Assembly: GCA_023213395.1 (NCBI GenBank)
Contig: CM041465.1
Span: 97,161,741-97,225,740, forward strand
Reading direction: 5' to 3'
Source of the DNA: Cycas panzhihuaensis
Lineage: Eukaryota; Cycadophyta
DNA length: 64,000 nt
This document shows positions 22,567-33,914 of the stretch, piece after piece; position 1 is the stretch's first letter, and every line of letters begins with the position of its first letter. The translations under genes and the position numbers were made by a program. The notes below the pieces were generated by a model, which saw only the letters and a list, made by a program, of their open reading frames with translations, had not been told where the DNA came from and did not search any database.

Positions 22567-24571
22567 GTTTCAGTTATAAAGCTTGAAGCTAACAGATAAC
22601 TTGGAAACTCAAAGCTTTCATCGCTTAAGTTCCATCTTCTAACAAAACCAACAGTCTTGATCTTACTAGAAGATCTAACAACTAAATGGAATGATGAGGG
22701 GTGGAGGACTAGGCTATGGAGTTGGTCTAACTCTGATCTTATAGAGGAGATCTAATAATTGGCCAAGTTAAATCTAGGACAAGGCAGGTAGGGTTGATCT
22801 GCATGAACGTACCATACTTTTCCTAGGATTCATAACCCCAATAACACCCTTTTCGAATCTCCTTTCCCTCAAGCAACCTTAATTGTCGTGCACTGACCGT
22901 AAGATCGGTTGGTCCCTTAGGGAATGCTCCAAGCTTAAGGTTATTTCAGAGGCAAGGTTTGAACCTTTTTTGGGCCTCTTCAACAAGATTTTGAGTCACT
23001 TTTTAGCAGTTTTAAAGTGAACTTAGATTTATTTTACTTGGATGATGTACTTATAAAAATGCTTGATTTAAGCTTTACAATGAAAGTGGCTTAAAAAAGA
23101 AGCAATTTTAGTACATCAATATGAACACTTGAAGTGTTATTACAATGAGCACTTTAATGAAGTGTAGTGCTTATGTAGATCTAAGTAAAAAATAGATGCT
23201 TGATTACAATGAGTTTTACAAAAAAGTACTTTGAAAATGTGCTTAAATATTCAATGAAGCAAAGCAAAACTTTGTAATGAAGATACAAATGGGTTCCTTT
23301 TAATGCTCAAAAGTGAAGGTAAGAGAACCACTTGCAAAATAGGACACTAAGCACCAAGTGTTGGGACTTTAAAATAGTCCCAACGATAAAAAAGAAAGTG
23401 ATTTTATTAAGTATAACGTATTTTTTGAGCCCTTTTTGTGACTAAGGGCAATAGGTCACCATGCAAGGTGCCTTTAAAAAGTATTTGAAATAGTGATCAA
23501 TATCACTTTTACAATGTGAAAATGCTTAGAATCACTTCACCTAAACCAATTAACACTTATACAACATTAATTAAGTGTTAAAAAAAGCTTAAAGAGTAAA
23601 AAGACAAAGGCTAAAATTTAACATTTTTTTACAAATTTGAGCAGCAAGAACACCATGAAGGGAGCCTTGATTGAGTACTTAAACCTAGAAATTTTAATAT
23701 CCAGCCAACAATATTTAGAGAAATATTCTTAAAAATATAACATAAGGTTCAAAAATCAAAAGTTTGATTTGAATTTTTCAAAAAAGAAAAAAAGGTCGTT
23801 CATGGCAGCGTGACTTGGGCGGCTCCTATGGACACGCAAATAATAAGAACAACATGTAGGTCCTCTATTTGTGCTGAAAATTCAGGAGGAGGGGTGCCCA
23901 AGTGGTATCCAACTCCCTCTAAAATCTCACGGCTTTTCGGCAAGTGTGCAGAGAGCTGCAAGTAATTGAAGTTATGGCTGGTTACACATCCTTGAGAAAG
24001 GAAAAAACTAGATCTGTATGGCTGTTTGGGGTTTTAAATTCTCATATTAATCACTAAAACTCTTCCCTTAAGTCTACTACAGCTGCATGAAGGGTCAGTA
24101 TGTGGACAACCAGTTTGATATGAGAAAAAAGAGTGAAAAACAGTAATTTTTTATGCTTTTTTAGTGGGGTTTCAAGGTTGAAAATGCCCAGAAATTGATT
24201 CACAACCTACAAGGGTCCTCAAACTACAAATAAATTTAGTTTGAGAGCTTCAAATGGCTAGAGAATAGCTTAGCACCCAAATGTGAGAAAAAAATTAACT
24301 AAAAAATGTAGATTTTAGTAGAAAAATTATAAAAAACGTGAGTAAACTTGCTCAAAACCCTTGAAAGTGATCTGAAAAAAAAAAATCAGATCTGAAAGTA
24401 GCCTTGCTCCAGCCTTCAACACTGCTCCAATAAGCTTGAATCTACAGAAAATGGGTCTTAGCAAACCTTGGATCACCTTCGGAGGGCGAAGGTCGTCACC
24501 AAGGGTTTATAACCCTTCTTTGAATCTCCTTGAGTAGAAAAAATCAGAACAGAGGGAACTGGTCTCCTCTA
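22567..24571 (-). other. Copia-B long 5' leader
   Basis: Two kilobases between PBS and gag with no recognised domain, A/T-rich, with no long ORF on either strand. Confidence 0.6.
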
Positions 24572-24583
24572 GCTCTGATACCA
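24572..24583 (-). other. Copia-B primer binding site
   Basis: The element strand reads TGGTATCAGAGC, a perfect complement of the initiator Met tRNA 3' end, two bases from the 5' LTR. Confidence 0.93.
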
Positions 24584-24585
24584 AA

Positions 24586-25141
24586 TGTCAAAAGAGGCCT
24601 AATGGCCTCACAATCCCAAGATCTAGAAGCTAGGATCACTCTAGTTCTAAAAACACAAATACTTAACAAGTATAATATTCTCAAGATGAAAGAAAGCATA
24701 AGAGACAAAGCATAAAATGAAGGAGCAAGAGAAATGATACCCAATGTATGGAGTTGGAATTAGTCCAACCTCCAAAAGAATAAACAGTTTGATTAGCAAA
24801 CTGACAGTATAACAATATAGCTCCAACTCTCTTTATGAGACAATGAGGAGAGGTCTCATTATACAGAGTGAAATGAGAGACCTAAGGCCTTAGATGTTTG
24901 ATAAGTGTCAAACATCCAAGATACATGCCTTGCATGTAGGACATTTGTCCTTTTGGGCTCTCATGTGAGCAAAAATGCATGACGGACCATTTGACCCTTT
25001 AGTGACAATGTTATGTCACTAGAAAGAATATGGGTGTGCACTTTATCACTTAAGTGATAAGTCACCCCTAAAGTACAAAAGTACACATGTTACATAAAAA
25101 TTAAAATACATAACCTTAACATGTAAACATAAGGTTTAACA
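24586..25141 (-). repeat. Copia-B 5' LTR
   Basis: Starts TGTCAAAAGAGGCC and ends GGTTTAACA on the plus strand, so both ends are complete, unlike the left copy. Confidence 0.92.
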
Positions 25142-25142
25142 G

Positions 25143-25230
25143 TTCAAACCACTTTTCAAAAGAGAGCAAAATAAAATAGAGGGGAAGGAATACTTGTTGT
25201 AGGTAGATCAGGGCAAATCTACCTAAGAAA
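25143..25230. repeat. Right-hand copy of the Copia-B flank duplicate
   Basis: Matches 17713-17811 from TTCAAACC to CTAAGAAAAGAGG with small indels. Here the sequence runs on uninterrupted into GAAAGAAGG, so this is the undisturbed version. Confidence 0.8.
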
Positions 25231-26964
25231 AGAGGAAAGAAGGCCAACCCTGCAGGGTTTATAGGTAAAACCCTATGAAGGCTGCAACTTGAAGATGAGA
25301 TTAGACTAAAAAGGGAGATTTGTGCTTGGCACCGCAATAAACTTCGTGGTATTGCAAAGTTTACAACGGTACCATGATCTTTATCGCGATGCGACAAAGC
25401 ATAGGTAAAAATAAAGGAAGAGAAAGGCTGGAAGCTTAGAGAGGGAGATACTCTAGGCCTAAGGGGCATAACACTCTATCCAGATGGCAAGAGATAGCCA
25501 TGGGACCAAAGGGACCAATGTTAGGTGAAATACCAAAGATAAGAAGCTCCCAAAAAGGCTAACAAACCGGTGAAGAAACACCAACCATGCCTAGGCAAGG
25601 TGATAGAGGTTGAGGTGTGTCAACAGAGATGTGATTGGGCCATGGTGGCCAACTGGTACTTGGGACAACATGGAGACGTTGAGGAGGGTTATGGAGTGCC
25701 ATGGGATGCATATCCCTAAATCGTCATAGGTTGAAGTGGTGTAATGTAATATGATCAAGCAACGGATACATAATAGTCACGCAATGAACCAAGCAATCAT
25801 GTAGTGTAAAAAAAAATGCTTCAATTTATTTTTCTTAGAATTGATAAAGGCAAGAGATAGAAGCGCACTTATACTTACCTGAGTCAACTTGTCTATGTCC
25901 ATTCTCAGTAGCTGAGAAATAGAAGCCAAAATCACTAAAAAATAAGAAAAATAGAAAATGAGCAACAATTCCAAAACAATATAGAAAGGTTTGGAGATAA
26001 CTAAAAAGTAAGTATAGAAAGCTAGATAAATGGCTTATTACTATCACTAGGAGAGGAGGTTTTGAATACAAACATAACATAATTTATTCAATTTTCATTA
26101 CATTTTCATCTAGTTTTATTTCATTACAACAACCTATCTAACAAGTTGGAACAGTTTAGGAGCAAATTTAGGCCTGCTTTTCAATGGAAATAGTGTGCAA
26201 TCTACAACTAAGATGCAAAGATTATTGGAATGTATATAAAATCTACTTCCACTAAATTCCTCTCTCATTAGGTATTCACATAACATGTGAAGGAAATTGA
26301 ATACTTTAATTATTGTGAAATGTTAGAAATTTTAATGCATTTTGTCTCGAATGGGCATTGTAAAAATGGTTAAATAAACTTGTATTCATTTAAATTAACA
26401 CACTTAAAATTTTTGAAAGAATCTATATCCATTTCACAAAATAAATCTCTCAAAACCACTACTTATGGTCAAAACTTTGAACCTAGAGAAAATACTAAAT
26501 AAAGAATACCAACACAAATCATAACTATAATGAGTTAATATCAAGATAATCTTCTTTCCATTCTCCATTGGAGTTATAAAGAGATTAGATCCAAATTAAC
26601 AAGTTTATTAAGTCTATGGTAATAAGTTGAACAAGAAGGTTATAAACACATTAACTAATATTTGAAAGTTCAAAACAAAGAATGGGCACGTTAGAAGTTT
26701 TTTTTAGAACAAATTTAATCCTCACATGCAAGATGCATTCATCATCTAAAAACTAGTTTCATGAGATCGATGGCATCTCCTTAACTTGCAAAAAAAAAAT
26801 AGTATATGTAAAGGGTAGTAACTCCTTGTTGCTTGTGGTTCTCATTACGAGGAGAGATTTGCATTTAGTATTGACACTGGAGTTGACTTGTCTTGTTAGG
26901 CTAGAATTATTCATCCATACAAATGTGTGTCGAGTACTTAGTCACATACTAAAGGTTAAAAAGC
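25231..26964. other. Intergenic region upstream of the PPR gene
   Basis: The left part (to about 25470) still looks like LTR or leader, with TATAAA on the minus strand at about 25260. From about 25900 on it is A/T-rich single-copy-looking DNA. No conserved domain is visible, and I see no clear TATA box for the PPR gene, only weak A/T stretches near 26790-26815. Confidence 0.4.
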
Positions 26965-29900
26965 ATGTTCCATGTAAGAAAGGCAATATCCAAAAGTTTT
27001 ACCTTCGGAAATAGCACCGCTGCTCTTAAGCAATGGCCTCTAGAAAAAATGAGGAGAGACCTGCAAGCTGGCATGGTTTTCTATGGAACCCATAGGGAGC
27101 TAAGTGCACTTTGTGAGGAGGGACGACTGAAAGAAGCACTGGTCATGCTGCATTTTATGGACCATCTGGGTTTTCAGGCAGAGTTCAATGTATATGCCCC
27201 GCTCTTACAGGCTTGTGTTAATATGAAAGCTCCCGCAGAAGGGAAACGGGTTCATGCGCACATAATCAAGACTGGATTTAAGCCAAATGTTTTTGTGGAG
27301 ACTAAATTCGTTATATTGTATGCCAAATGCGGGTGCATGGTTGATGCACTCCAGATGTTCGACAAAATGTCTGAACGAAAAGTGGTCTCCTGGACTGCTA
27401 TGATTGCCGGATTTGCACAGAGTGGTTATGCCGACAAGGCCTTGAAACTCTTTTCCCAAATGCAAGGAACGGGCATAAAACCCAACCAATTTGCGTTTGC
27501 CGGCATTCTAAGTGCATGCGCAGGCCTAGAAGCTCTGGAACAGGGCAAGCAAGTCCATGCCCACATCATCCAAATGGGATTTGAGACAGATGTATCTGCG
27601 GGAAATGCGCTTATTACCATGTATGCAAAATGTCAGAATATAGATGCTGTCTTTCGAGTGTTTGACAAAATGCCGGAAAGAGATGTGGTTTCCTGGACGG
27701 CAATGATTACGGGATGTGCGCGGAATGGCAGAATAGAGGATGCGTGCAATTTGTTTGACAAAATGCCTAACCGAAATGTTGTCACGTGGAATGCCATGAT
27801 TGCAGGATGCACTCAGAATGGAAGAATGGTAGAGGGGCGCCGTCTGTTTGAGAACATGCCTGAAAGAAATGTGGTTTCATGGAATACTATGATTGCAGGA
27901 TACGCCCAGAATGACAATAGTGAGGAGGTTATCAAACTTTTCTCCCAAATGCAACGGGTTGCCATGCAACCGAATCGGTCCACCTTCATCAGCGTTCTCA
28001 CTTCATGCGCAAGCATGGAAACAAGAGAACAGGGCGAGCAGGTCCATACCCAAATTATCAAAAGAGGATTTGTGTCAGATGTCTCGGTAGGAAATGCGAT
28101 TGTTTCCATGTATGGTAAATGTGGGAACATAAATGATGCTTATCAAATGGCATGCAAAATGCCGGAACAAGACGAGGTGTCATGGAATGCAATACTTGCA
28201 GGATACGTTCAGAACAGGAGATTATTAGACGCGAGCCACTTGTTTGACACAATGCCTAGGCGAGATGTGGTTTCCTGGAATACAATGATTGCAGGCTATG
28301 CACAGAATAGGATGGTAACTGCTGCACGTGAACTGTTTGACAAAATGCATCAACGAAATGTGGTGTCATGGAATACTATGATTGCAGGATATATCCAGAA
28401 TGGAAAAATAGAGGATGCTTGCAATTTATTTGAGAGAATGCCTGTTCGCAATGTGGTGTCTTGGAATACAATGATTGCAGGATATGTCCAGAGTGGGAGA
28501 ATAAATGATGCCCGCCACATTTTTGACAAGATGCCTGAAAGGAATGTAGTCTCATGGACTACCATAATTGCAGGATATGCCCAGAATGGAAAAATAGACG
28601 ATGCACGTCATATGTTTGACGAAATGCCTGAACGAAATCCAGTCACATGGAATGCTATGATTGCGGCATATGCACGGAATGGAAGAATGGAAGATGCGCA
28701 GCACATGTTCAACAAAATGCCTGAATTAAATACAGTCTCATGGAATGTGATGATAACAGGATATGCACATTATGGTAGGATAGAGGATGCCCGAAACATG
28801 TTTAACAAAATGCCTGAACGCAATGTGGTTTCATGGACTGCGATGATTGCAGGATATGCTCAGAGTGGGCATGGTGAAGAGGCCCTAAAACTCTTTTCCC
28901 AAATGCAATGGGCAGGCATGATGGGGAATCGGTCCACTTTCAGCTGTCTACTTAGTGCATGTACCAGCTTAGCAATTCTGGAACAAGGCAAACAGGTCCA
29001 TGTCCATGTCATCAAAACAGGAATGGAATCGGATGTCTTTGTCGGGAATGCCCTTATTACCATGTATGCAAGATGTGGGAGTGTAGAGGATGCATGCCGA
29101 ATGTTTAAAAATATGCCTGAACAAGATATTGTATCATGGACTGCCATTATCACAGGATATGCCCAGCATGGTTTTGGGGAGGAGGCTCTCCAACTCTTTG
29201 AACAAATGCAAAGGGCAGATATGGAGCCTAACCACATTGCCTTTGTTGGTGTCCTATCTGCCTGCAGCCATGCGGGCCTAGTGGATGAAGGTTGGCATTA
29301 CTTCAATTCCATGTGTCGAGATCATTTCATAATGCCAAGAATGGAGCACTATGCCTGCATGGTTGACCTTCTTGGCCGCTCTGGACACCTAGATGAGGCG
29401 GAGGAATTTATTAACAATATGCCATTTAAACCTGATGCTGTTGTGTTCAAGGCCTTGTTGGGTGCCTGCAGAAGCCATGTAAATATAGAGCTAGGTAAGC
29501 GTGTAGCAGAATGCCTTTTTGAGTTAGAACCACACAATGCTGCGCCATATGTGTTGTTGTCAAACATATATGCAGTGGCTGGGAAGTGGGATGATGTATC
29601 AAAGGTGAGATTAATGATGAAGGATAGAGGGGTTAAAAAGAATCCAGGATGCAGCTGGATTGAGGTCCAGGACAGGGTTCATGTCTTCCTCGTAGGGGAT
29701 AGATCACACCCTGAAATTGGAAAAATTCATGCAATGTTGGAGAAAATGCTGAGGCAGATGGAGGCAGTAGGGTATGTGGCTGACACAAACTCTGTGCTGT
29801 ATGATCTGGAGGAGGAACAGAAGGAGCATGCTCTATGCTACCACAGCGAGAAGCTGGCCATTGCTTTTGGCCTTATCAGCATACCGCCTGCAATGCCTAT

Positions 29901-30051
29901 TCGGATCATTAAGAACCTCCGGGTATGTGGTGACTGCCACACCGCTACCAAGTTTATCTCCAAGATTGTTGGGCGAGAAATTGTTGTGAGGGACACCAAC
30001 CGCTTCCATCATTTTAAGCAGGGGAGTTGTTCTTGCGGGGATTATTGGTGA
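26965..30051 (+). CDS. PPR-DYW protein, predicted organellar C-to-U RNA editing factor
   Basis: An intact 1028-codon single-exon gene. About 23 PPR motifs in P/L/S order occupy residues 74-823 in regular 35- or 31-residue units. E1/E2 motifs (824-891), a PG box with GCSWIEV (895-901) and a C-terminal DYW cytidine deaminase domain follow. The zinc and catalytic residues are present: H960, E962 (HSEKLA) and C988/C991 (CGDCH), with the second zinc site H1015/H1016 and C1022/C1024, and the protein ends in DYW. Such proteins bind a specific RNA site through the PPRs and deaminate a C in plastid or mitochondrial transcripts. The N-terminus is Arg/Lys/Ser-rich, as expected of a targeting peptide. 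The start is ATG 26965, because an in-frame TAA lies at 26950-26952; ATG 27049 is the alternative. Residues 404-620 are seven consecutive perfect 31-residue S repeats. The editing target is unknown. Confidence 0.95.
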   Translation: MFHVRKAISKSFTFGNSTAALKQWPLEKMRRDLQAGMVFYGTHRELSALCEEGRLKEALVMLHFMDHLGFQAEFNVYAPLLQACVNMKAPAEGKRVHAHIIKTGFKPNVFVETKFVILYAKCGCMVDALQMFDKMSERKVVSWTAMIAGFAQSGYADKALKLFSQMQGTGIKPNQFAFAGILSACAGLEALEQGKQVHAHIIQMGFETDVSAGNALITMYAKCQNIDAVFRVFDKMPERDVVSWTAMITGCARNGRIEDACNLFDKMPNRNVVTWNAMIAGCTQNGRMVEGRRLFENMPERNVVSWNTMIAGYAQNDNSEEVIKLFSQMQRVAMQPNRSTFISVLTSCASMETREQGEQVHTQIIKRGFVSDVSVGNAIVSMYGKCGNINDAYQMACKMPEQDEVSWNAILAGYVQNRRLLDASHLFDTMPRRDVVSWNTMIAGYAQNRMVTAARELFDKMHQRNVVSWNTMIAGYIQNGKIEDACNLFERMPVRNVVSWNTMIAGYVQSGRINDARHIFDKMPERNVVSWTTIIAGYAQNGKIDDARHMFDEMPERNPVTWNAMIAAYARNGRMEDAQHMFNKMPELNTVSWNVMITGYAHYGRIEDARNMFNKMPERNVVSWTAMIAGYAQSGHGEEALKLFSQMQWAGMMGNRSTFSCLLSACTSLAILEQGKQVHVHVIKTGMESDVFVGNALITMYARCGSVEDACRMFKNMPEQDIVSWTAIITGYAQHGFGEEALQLFEQMQRADMEPNHIAFVGVLSACSHAGLVDEGWHYFNSMCRDHFIMPRMEHYACMVDLLGRSGHLDEAEEFINNMPFKPDAVVFKALLGACRSHVNIELGKRVAECLFELEPHNAAPYVLLSNIYAVAGKWDDVSKVRLMMKDRGVKKNPGCSWIEVQDRVHVFLVGDRSHPEIGKIHAMLEKMLRQMEAVGYVADTNSVLYDLEEEQKEHALCYHSEKLAIAFGLISIPPAMPIRIIKNLRVCGDCHTATKFISKIVGREIVVRDTNRFHHFKQGSCSCGDYW

Positions 30052-31107
30052 TGCAACTTGAAAAAAGCAGCAGCCATTAACTTTTTATTCTTGGCTTTTC
30101 CCTTGTTTATCGGGAAATGCAATTATTTGGGTTACCTGTGCAGTATAGTGTTTGGAGATATGAGGCACAATAATATTGGTAACATGAAACTCACTGGTAA
30201 AGCTTTGACAATTCCTTGATGCCATGAAATTGTATTCTGTAGTCATGAAGCACACACATTTTGGCAAGGCGCAAAAAAATTAAAGTGCGTCAACATAAGG
30301 CATCGAATCCCTCTTGCCATTACAAGTCTGGATCCTTTAAGCCTTTATGTGGACTCAAAGTAGCACATCAATATTTTATCTAAGTTGTCAGAAACATGGA
30401 AGCCGCGAAATGCCAAGATGGAGACAGAAACATGGAAATGCCAGTTTACATAAAAATTTAGAAACGTAGGAATGTTAAATTCGGAATTTCTAAAAGGTAT
30501 TTAAGAAGTATATTAAGTCATGCATATAAAAATCAAAATGCACATACATACATTGTATAGCAGGGAATGCAAAATAATGTGTCATTTGGTTTATTTATTT
30601 TTTTCAAAATTTTAGATGTTAATTTAAGACTTAGGAACTAGGGTATATAGTGAGTGAGGGCCATGTATGATGTGGGTTCCAGCTGTGGGAAATTTGATCA
30701 GAAACACAACTAAAATGTGTTTTCTAGGTGGAAATGCCCAGTCAACATTTCTGGGCAATGAAAGCAATGTGAAAATGTTTCCTGAAGGTATTTGGAACAT
30801 TTTTTTTGTTTGAGTTTCAGAAAAATGGAGCTGTCAAGAAAAGTGGAGTTTCCAAAAACATAGTGTTTTATAGTAAGTTCCCACCAATTGTTAGTTAGTG
30901 TAAGCCAAGTAAAATAGAGGCTATCCGGTGTTAAATTGCAGTTATACAGATCTTGCAATTCCATCAAATGATTGCATCAATAAAGAGAACATGACAGCTA
31001 TTCTTCAAGGTTGATTGCCTGACCTTTCTAGAAAATTCATATTTAGTAAAATATTTAGTTTCTTCCACATGATTGATGACCTTGATGTTAAGGAGTTCTT
31101 CCACTTT
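30052..31107. other. Intergenic region downstream of the PPR gene
   Basis: No domain, RNA gene or clear repeat seen. A/T-rich, bounded on the right by the 5' LTR of Gypsy-C. Confidence 0.5.
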
Positions 31108-31664
31108 TGTGCTGAGAAATCATGTTGGTTGCAATTGGAATCGAAGGCTGCGGGAAGACAAAACCAAAGAGGGAAGTCGATTGCGACCAATTGGTTGCAA
31201 TGTCTGGTGGAATGATGGTGATTCAAATTGAAGTTACATCAGCCTTAGCAATAACGGTTCAAGCGACCACAACATAAGCAGCAAACGGTTGGAAGCAACT
31301 GCAACCAATCGTAAACCAGTAACTATTATGGCACTTGACAGTTACAGAATGACTTATGAAAATATAAATATGTAATGGGTAGTCGTAAAAGAGATGCATA
31401 GGCATGTGCATGAGTACTGGTTGGAATCACTGTATCGAGCGTTATGCCCCTATACATATTGTAAAGAACGTCCTACTGTATTGCGTCAGTTGCAACCTTG
31501 TGTACTATTTAGGGTTTGCATCTGGTTGTGAGAGGATTAGATGCAACTCATCATTAATACAATTATCATAGTTTGCGTTCACTTCGATTGATCTTTGTGC
31601 TGCTGTTCTACTTTGATTATAAGATTGTTATGTATTAAACATAGGCTAGCAAAGCACACATTGG
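31108..31664 (+). repeat. Gypsy-C 5' LTR (right boundary approximate)
   Basis: TGTGCTGAGAAATCATG at 31108 matches TGTGTTCAAAAATCATG at 53781, and the similarity continues through the GAAGTC...CAATTGGTT block. It contains GTTGCAACCTTGTGTACTA near 31489, which resembles the 22-bp minisatellite of this element. The end near AAAGCACACA is inferred, and the following PBS could not be matched to a tRNA. Confidence 0.65.
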
Positions 31665-31679
31665 TTCCATTGCCTTCTA

Positions 31680-33400
31680 AATTAAGGCAAAGGATGGTGA
31701 ATGTCATAATGAACAAAGCTAAGTAAGTTGTTGGGTCCTCTTCCATGCCACCCAAGGTCGAAGTAAATCATGCCGCAATCATGGATAACATTGGGATAAA
31801 GATAGACTCTAGATTGGAATATGTAGGCCCAAATTTGTATTGATGCCAAGGAAGCAGGTGAAGAGGCAACCATCTGCAAACTTGATGGAGAAGAGGAAGT
31901 CAAAAAATGAAGGTTAATTAAACAAACACAAGATGGGCGTGGAACCAAACGAGAGGACTGTCAAAGAGCAGGCAATACAAAATAAAGATGACCAAAGTTG
32001 TGTAATAGAAGAGGAACCTAGAGACAAGAAAACAATACAAACATATTCAATCAAGGAAGACTTTACTGAGGGTGATAGTTGGCAACAAAGTTTAAAAGAA
32101 GAAGATTTCACTGTAAAAGATATCCTGCAAGAGGAGGTATTGAATAAGGATTTTCCCCAAAGTGAAGATTGGCAAGTATATATTTCAGAAGAAGTTTCAA
32201 CATAGGAGGAAAATCTAATTGAATTAAGAGTATACAATATAGTCGAACAACCCTGGATCCACCATTTATTGGAAGTTAGAACTCCAAGTCACATAATAAA
32301 TCCCCTCTTTAAATTACCAATGGCAAGTCCAGGTAGCAATATAGGAGGAGAAGGAGGGAGTCACACACCACCAGGGGGATACAAAGTGGGATATGGGGCG
32401 GAACAGGCCAAGGAGGTACGACAGCTTATATCATTGTGCAAAGTGACTCTATTTTTTCAACTCGATGGACCTACAAATTTAGGAGATCATTTGGCCTTAT
32501 TTAAAAATATGATTCAAATTAAAAGAATTGTAGATCAAAATGAGATAAAAGTTTAATACGTAGTAGACTTTGGAAGAAATTCGACAATATCCTTGAGAGT
32601 CTGTAAATAACTTTGATGGAAAGATGCAAGTTATTATAAATCAAATGCAATCTATTATGGCAATAAATCCTATGCTTGCCATGAAATATTTTGTGTAGGG
32701 ATTGATATTGCAACTTGGAGACAAAGTAATGTTGCACCCAATTAACAATTACGAGCATGTAAGAGAGTAGTTTTAAAATTTAAAAATCAAATGAAATCAG
32801 CTTACTCTCAAATGGCAACTCAATGTTCAATATATTCTCCAATGAAGGGTGTTGGAATGTAATTCTTATAAACACCGCAAATGGGTACAGACTCATAAAT
32901 TGAGGCTTTGAAGAGGGAGGTCGGAGCATTGAAACAACAACCACTAGTCTCTGTTCTAGCAAACATGCAATAGAATCAGGAAGTGGAGAAGCTACATGCA
33001 AAATTGTCACGTTTATACATGGAGAAATTAGGAGAAAATATTTGATGCCCCCCACCTTACAATCAGCAAGGACACTTGAAGAATGAGCATAGTGGACTTT
33101 AAAAATGGTGTGAGAATTGTAGATGAAACAACCATAATATTTGGGAGTGTTTTTTCAGGCCAAAGCATAATGAAGGAGAAGTCTACAATGTATTTTTTCA
33201 GAAGACAAAACAAGGAATAATAAAGCAATGTAAAGGCAAAACAAAGCCAATTCATTGTTTTCGTTGGAGAAAAAAAGAGGAGAATTTGTTTGTGAAGAAC
33301 GCAAACCCATGGATCATGAATGGGCAATTTGTCCAAAGAACACTAAAGTACATAATGCCAATATGGTGGATGTTGTTTCAGACAAAGAAGTACTAGTATA
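31680..33400 (+). pseudogene. Gypsy-C gag
   Basis: Broken gag. An acidic N-terminal part (31933-32205, rich in Glu, Asp and Lys) is followed by a 95-codon piece (32269-32556) with GYGAEQAKEVRQLISLCK. Two zinc-finger-like clusters come next. The first, a CX2CX4HX4C knuckle at 33109-33150, is interrupted by TGA. The second reads CEERKPMDHEWAIC around 33288-33330. The protein would bind and package the RNA. Frameshifts and stops are frequent. Confidence 0.65.
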
Positions 33401-33789
33401 TCTATAAACACATAGCGGTCAAATAATAGGGCCTCCTCCTTAGAGCAATTTTCTAGACCCAACAGTAGAGAAGTAAGGACTTTAGGAAGCAGTGAAGATT
33501 CTTCAAGAGATCGTGGGTGAAGTTCAACAGGAGCAAAGAGTCAAGGGCCAACAATATAAAAGAAGAACTATTCAAGGGTAAACTGCACAAGAAGGTATGA
33601 ATCCCTGATAGCAATTTCAAGCAATTAAAGATTTGCTTACTGAGCTAGGAGTTTTAATTCCTATCTCTATCATTTTTAAGTGGCGGGAAGCTAGCTACTT
33701 CCAACAGTTAGTATTGGAGTAAATTGAGAAACTTGTGCTTAGGGCTATTAAGGATAATGGGGTTGACCCAAGAGTTCCAATGGCAAATT

Positions 33790-33914
33790 TTGGGGCCAAC
33801 TTTGTGTAAAACAATTGTTGACGGATGCTCAGGGGTGAATGTGCTACTTGAATCCTCTTAGATAGCCTTGGGAAGGCTCGATGCGATTGCCCTAGACTAT
33901 TCAATTAGGTTGTC
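33790..33914 (+). pseudogene. Gypsy-C protease, N-terminal part (split by Gypsy-D)
   Basis: Plus-strand TIVDGCSGVNVLLE carries the catalytic Asp of a Ty3 retropepsin. The reading stops where Gypsy-D starts and resumes at about 45690. Confidence 0.75.

Larger units (their letters stand above)
17806..25141 (-). mobile_element. Copia-B: nearly full-length degenerate Ty1/copia element
   Basis: A minus-strand copia element of about 7.3 kb. The LTRs (552 and 556 bp) are similar, roughly 95% by eye. The 5' LTR is followed by a perfect initiator-Met PBS and the 3' LTR by a polypurine tract. Gag, protease, integrase, reverse transcriptase and RNase H occur in copia order. No TSD is found, because the left LTR lacks its first four bases (TGTC) and joins foreign sequence through an AAAAGAGG microhomology. 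It sits in the leader zone of the Tat-like element. Confidence 0.9.
1640..25470 (-). mobile_element. Tat-like Ty3/gypsy element remnant, interrupted by Copia-A and Copia-B
   Basis: Approximate hull of an old minus-strand element. Right to left it shows a possible LTR/leader zone (about 25470-25142, then 17805-15640), gag (15537-13950), retropepsin (12772-12449), a linker without recognisable domains, then the antisense PMD ORF. Copia-A sits in the linker and Copia-B in the leader. Without Copia-A only about 1.4 kb separates the protease end from the PMD tail, so reverse transcriptase, RNase H and integrase are absent. It could be a non-autonomous derivative or a large deletion. The outer LTRs could not be paired, so both ends are guesses. 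Confidence 0.45.

Noticed and set aside
25116-25469. Minus-strand 117-codon reading starting in the Copia-B LTR
   Set aside because: Phe/Ser/Leu-rich chance opening through an LTR and the old leader.
27813-28130. Minus-strand openings across the PPR gene
   Set aside because: Shadows of the repeat-rich PPR coding strand. The same pattern recurs at 28350, 28860 and elsewhere.
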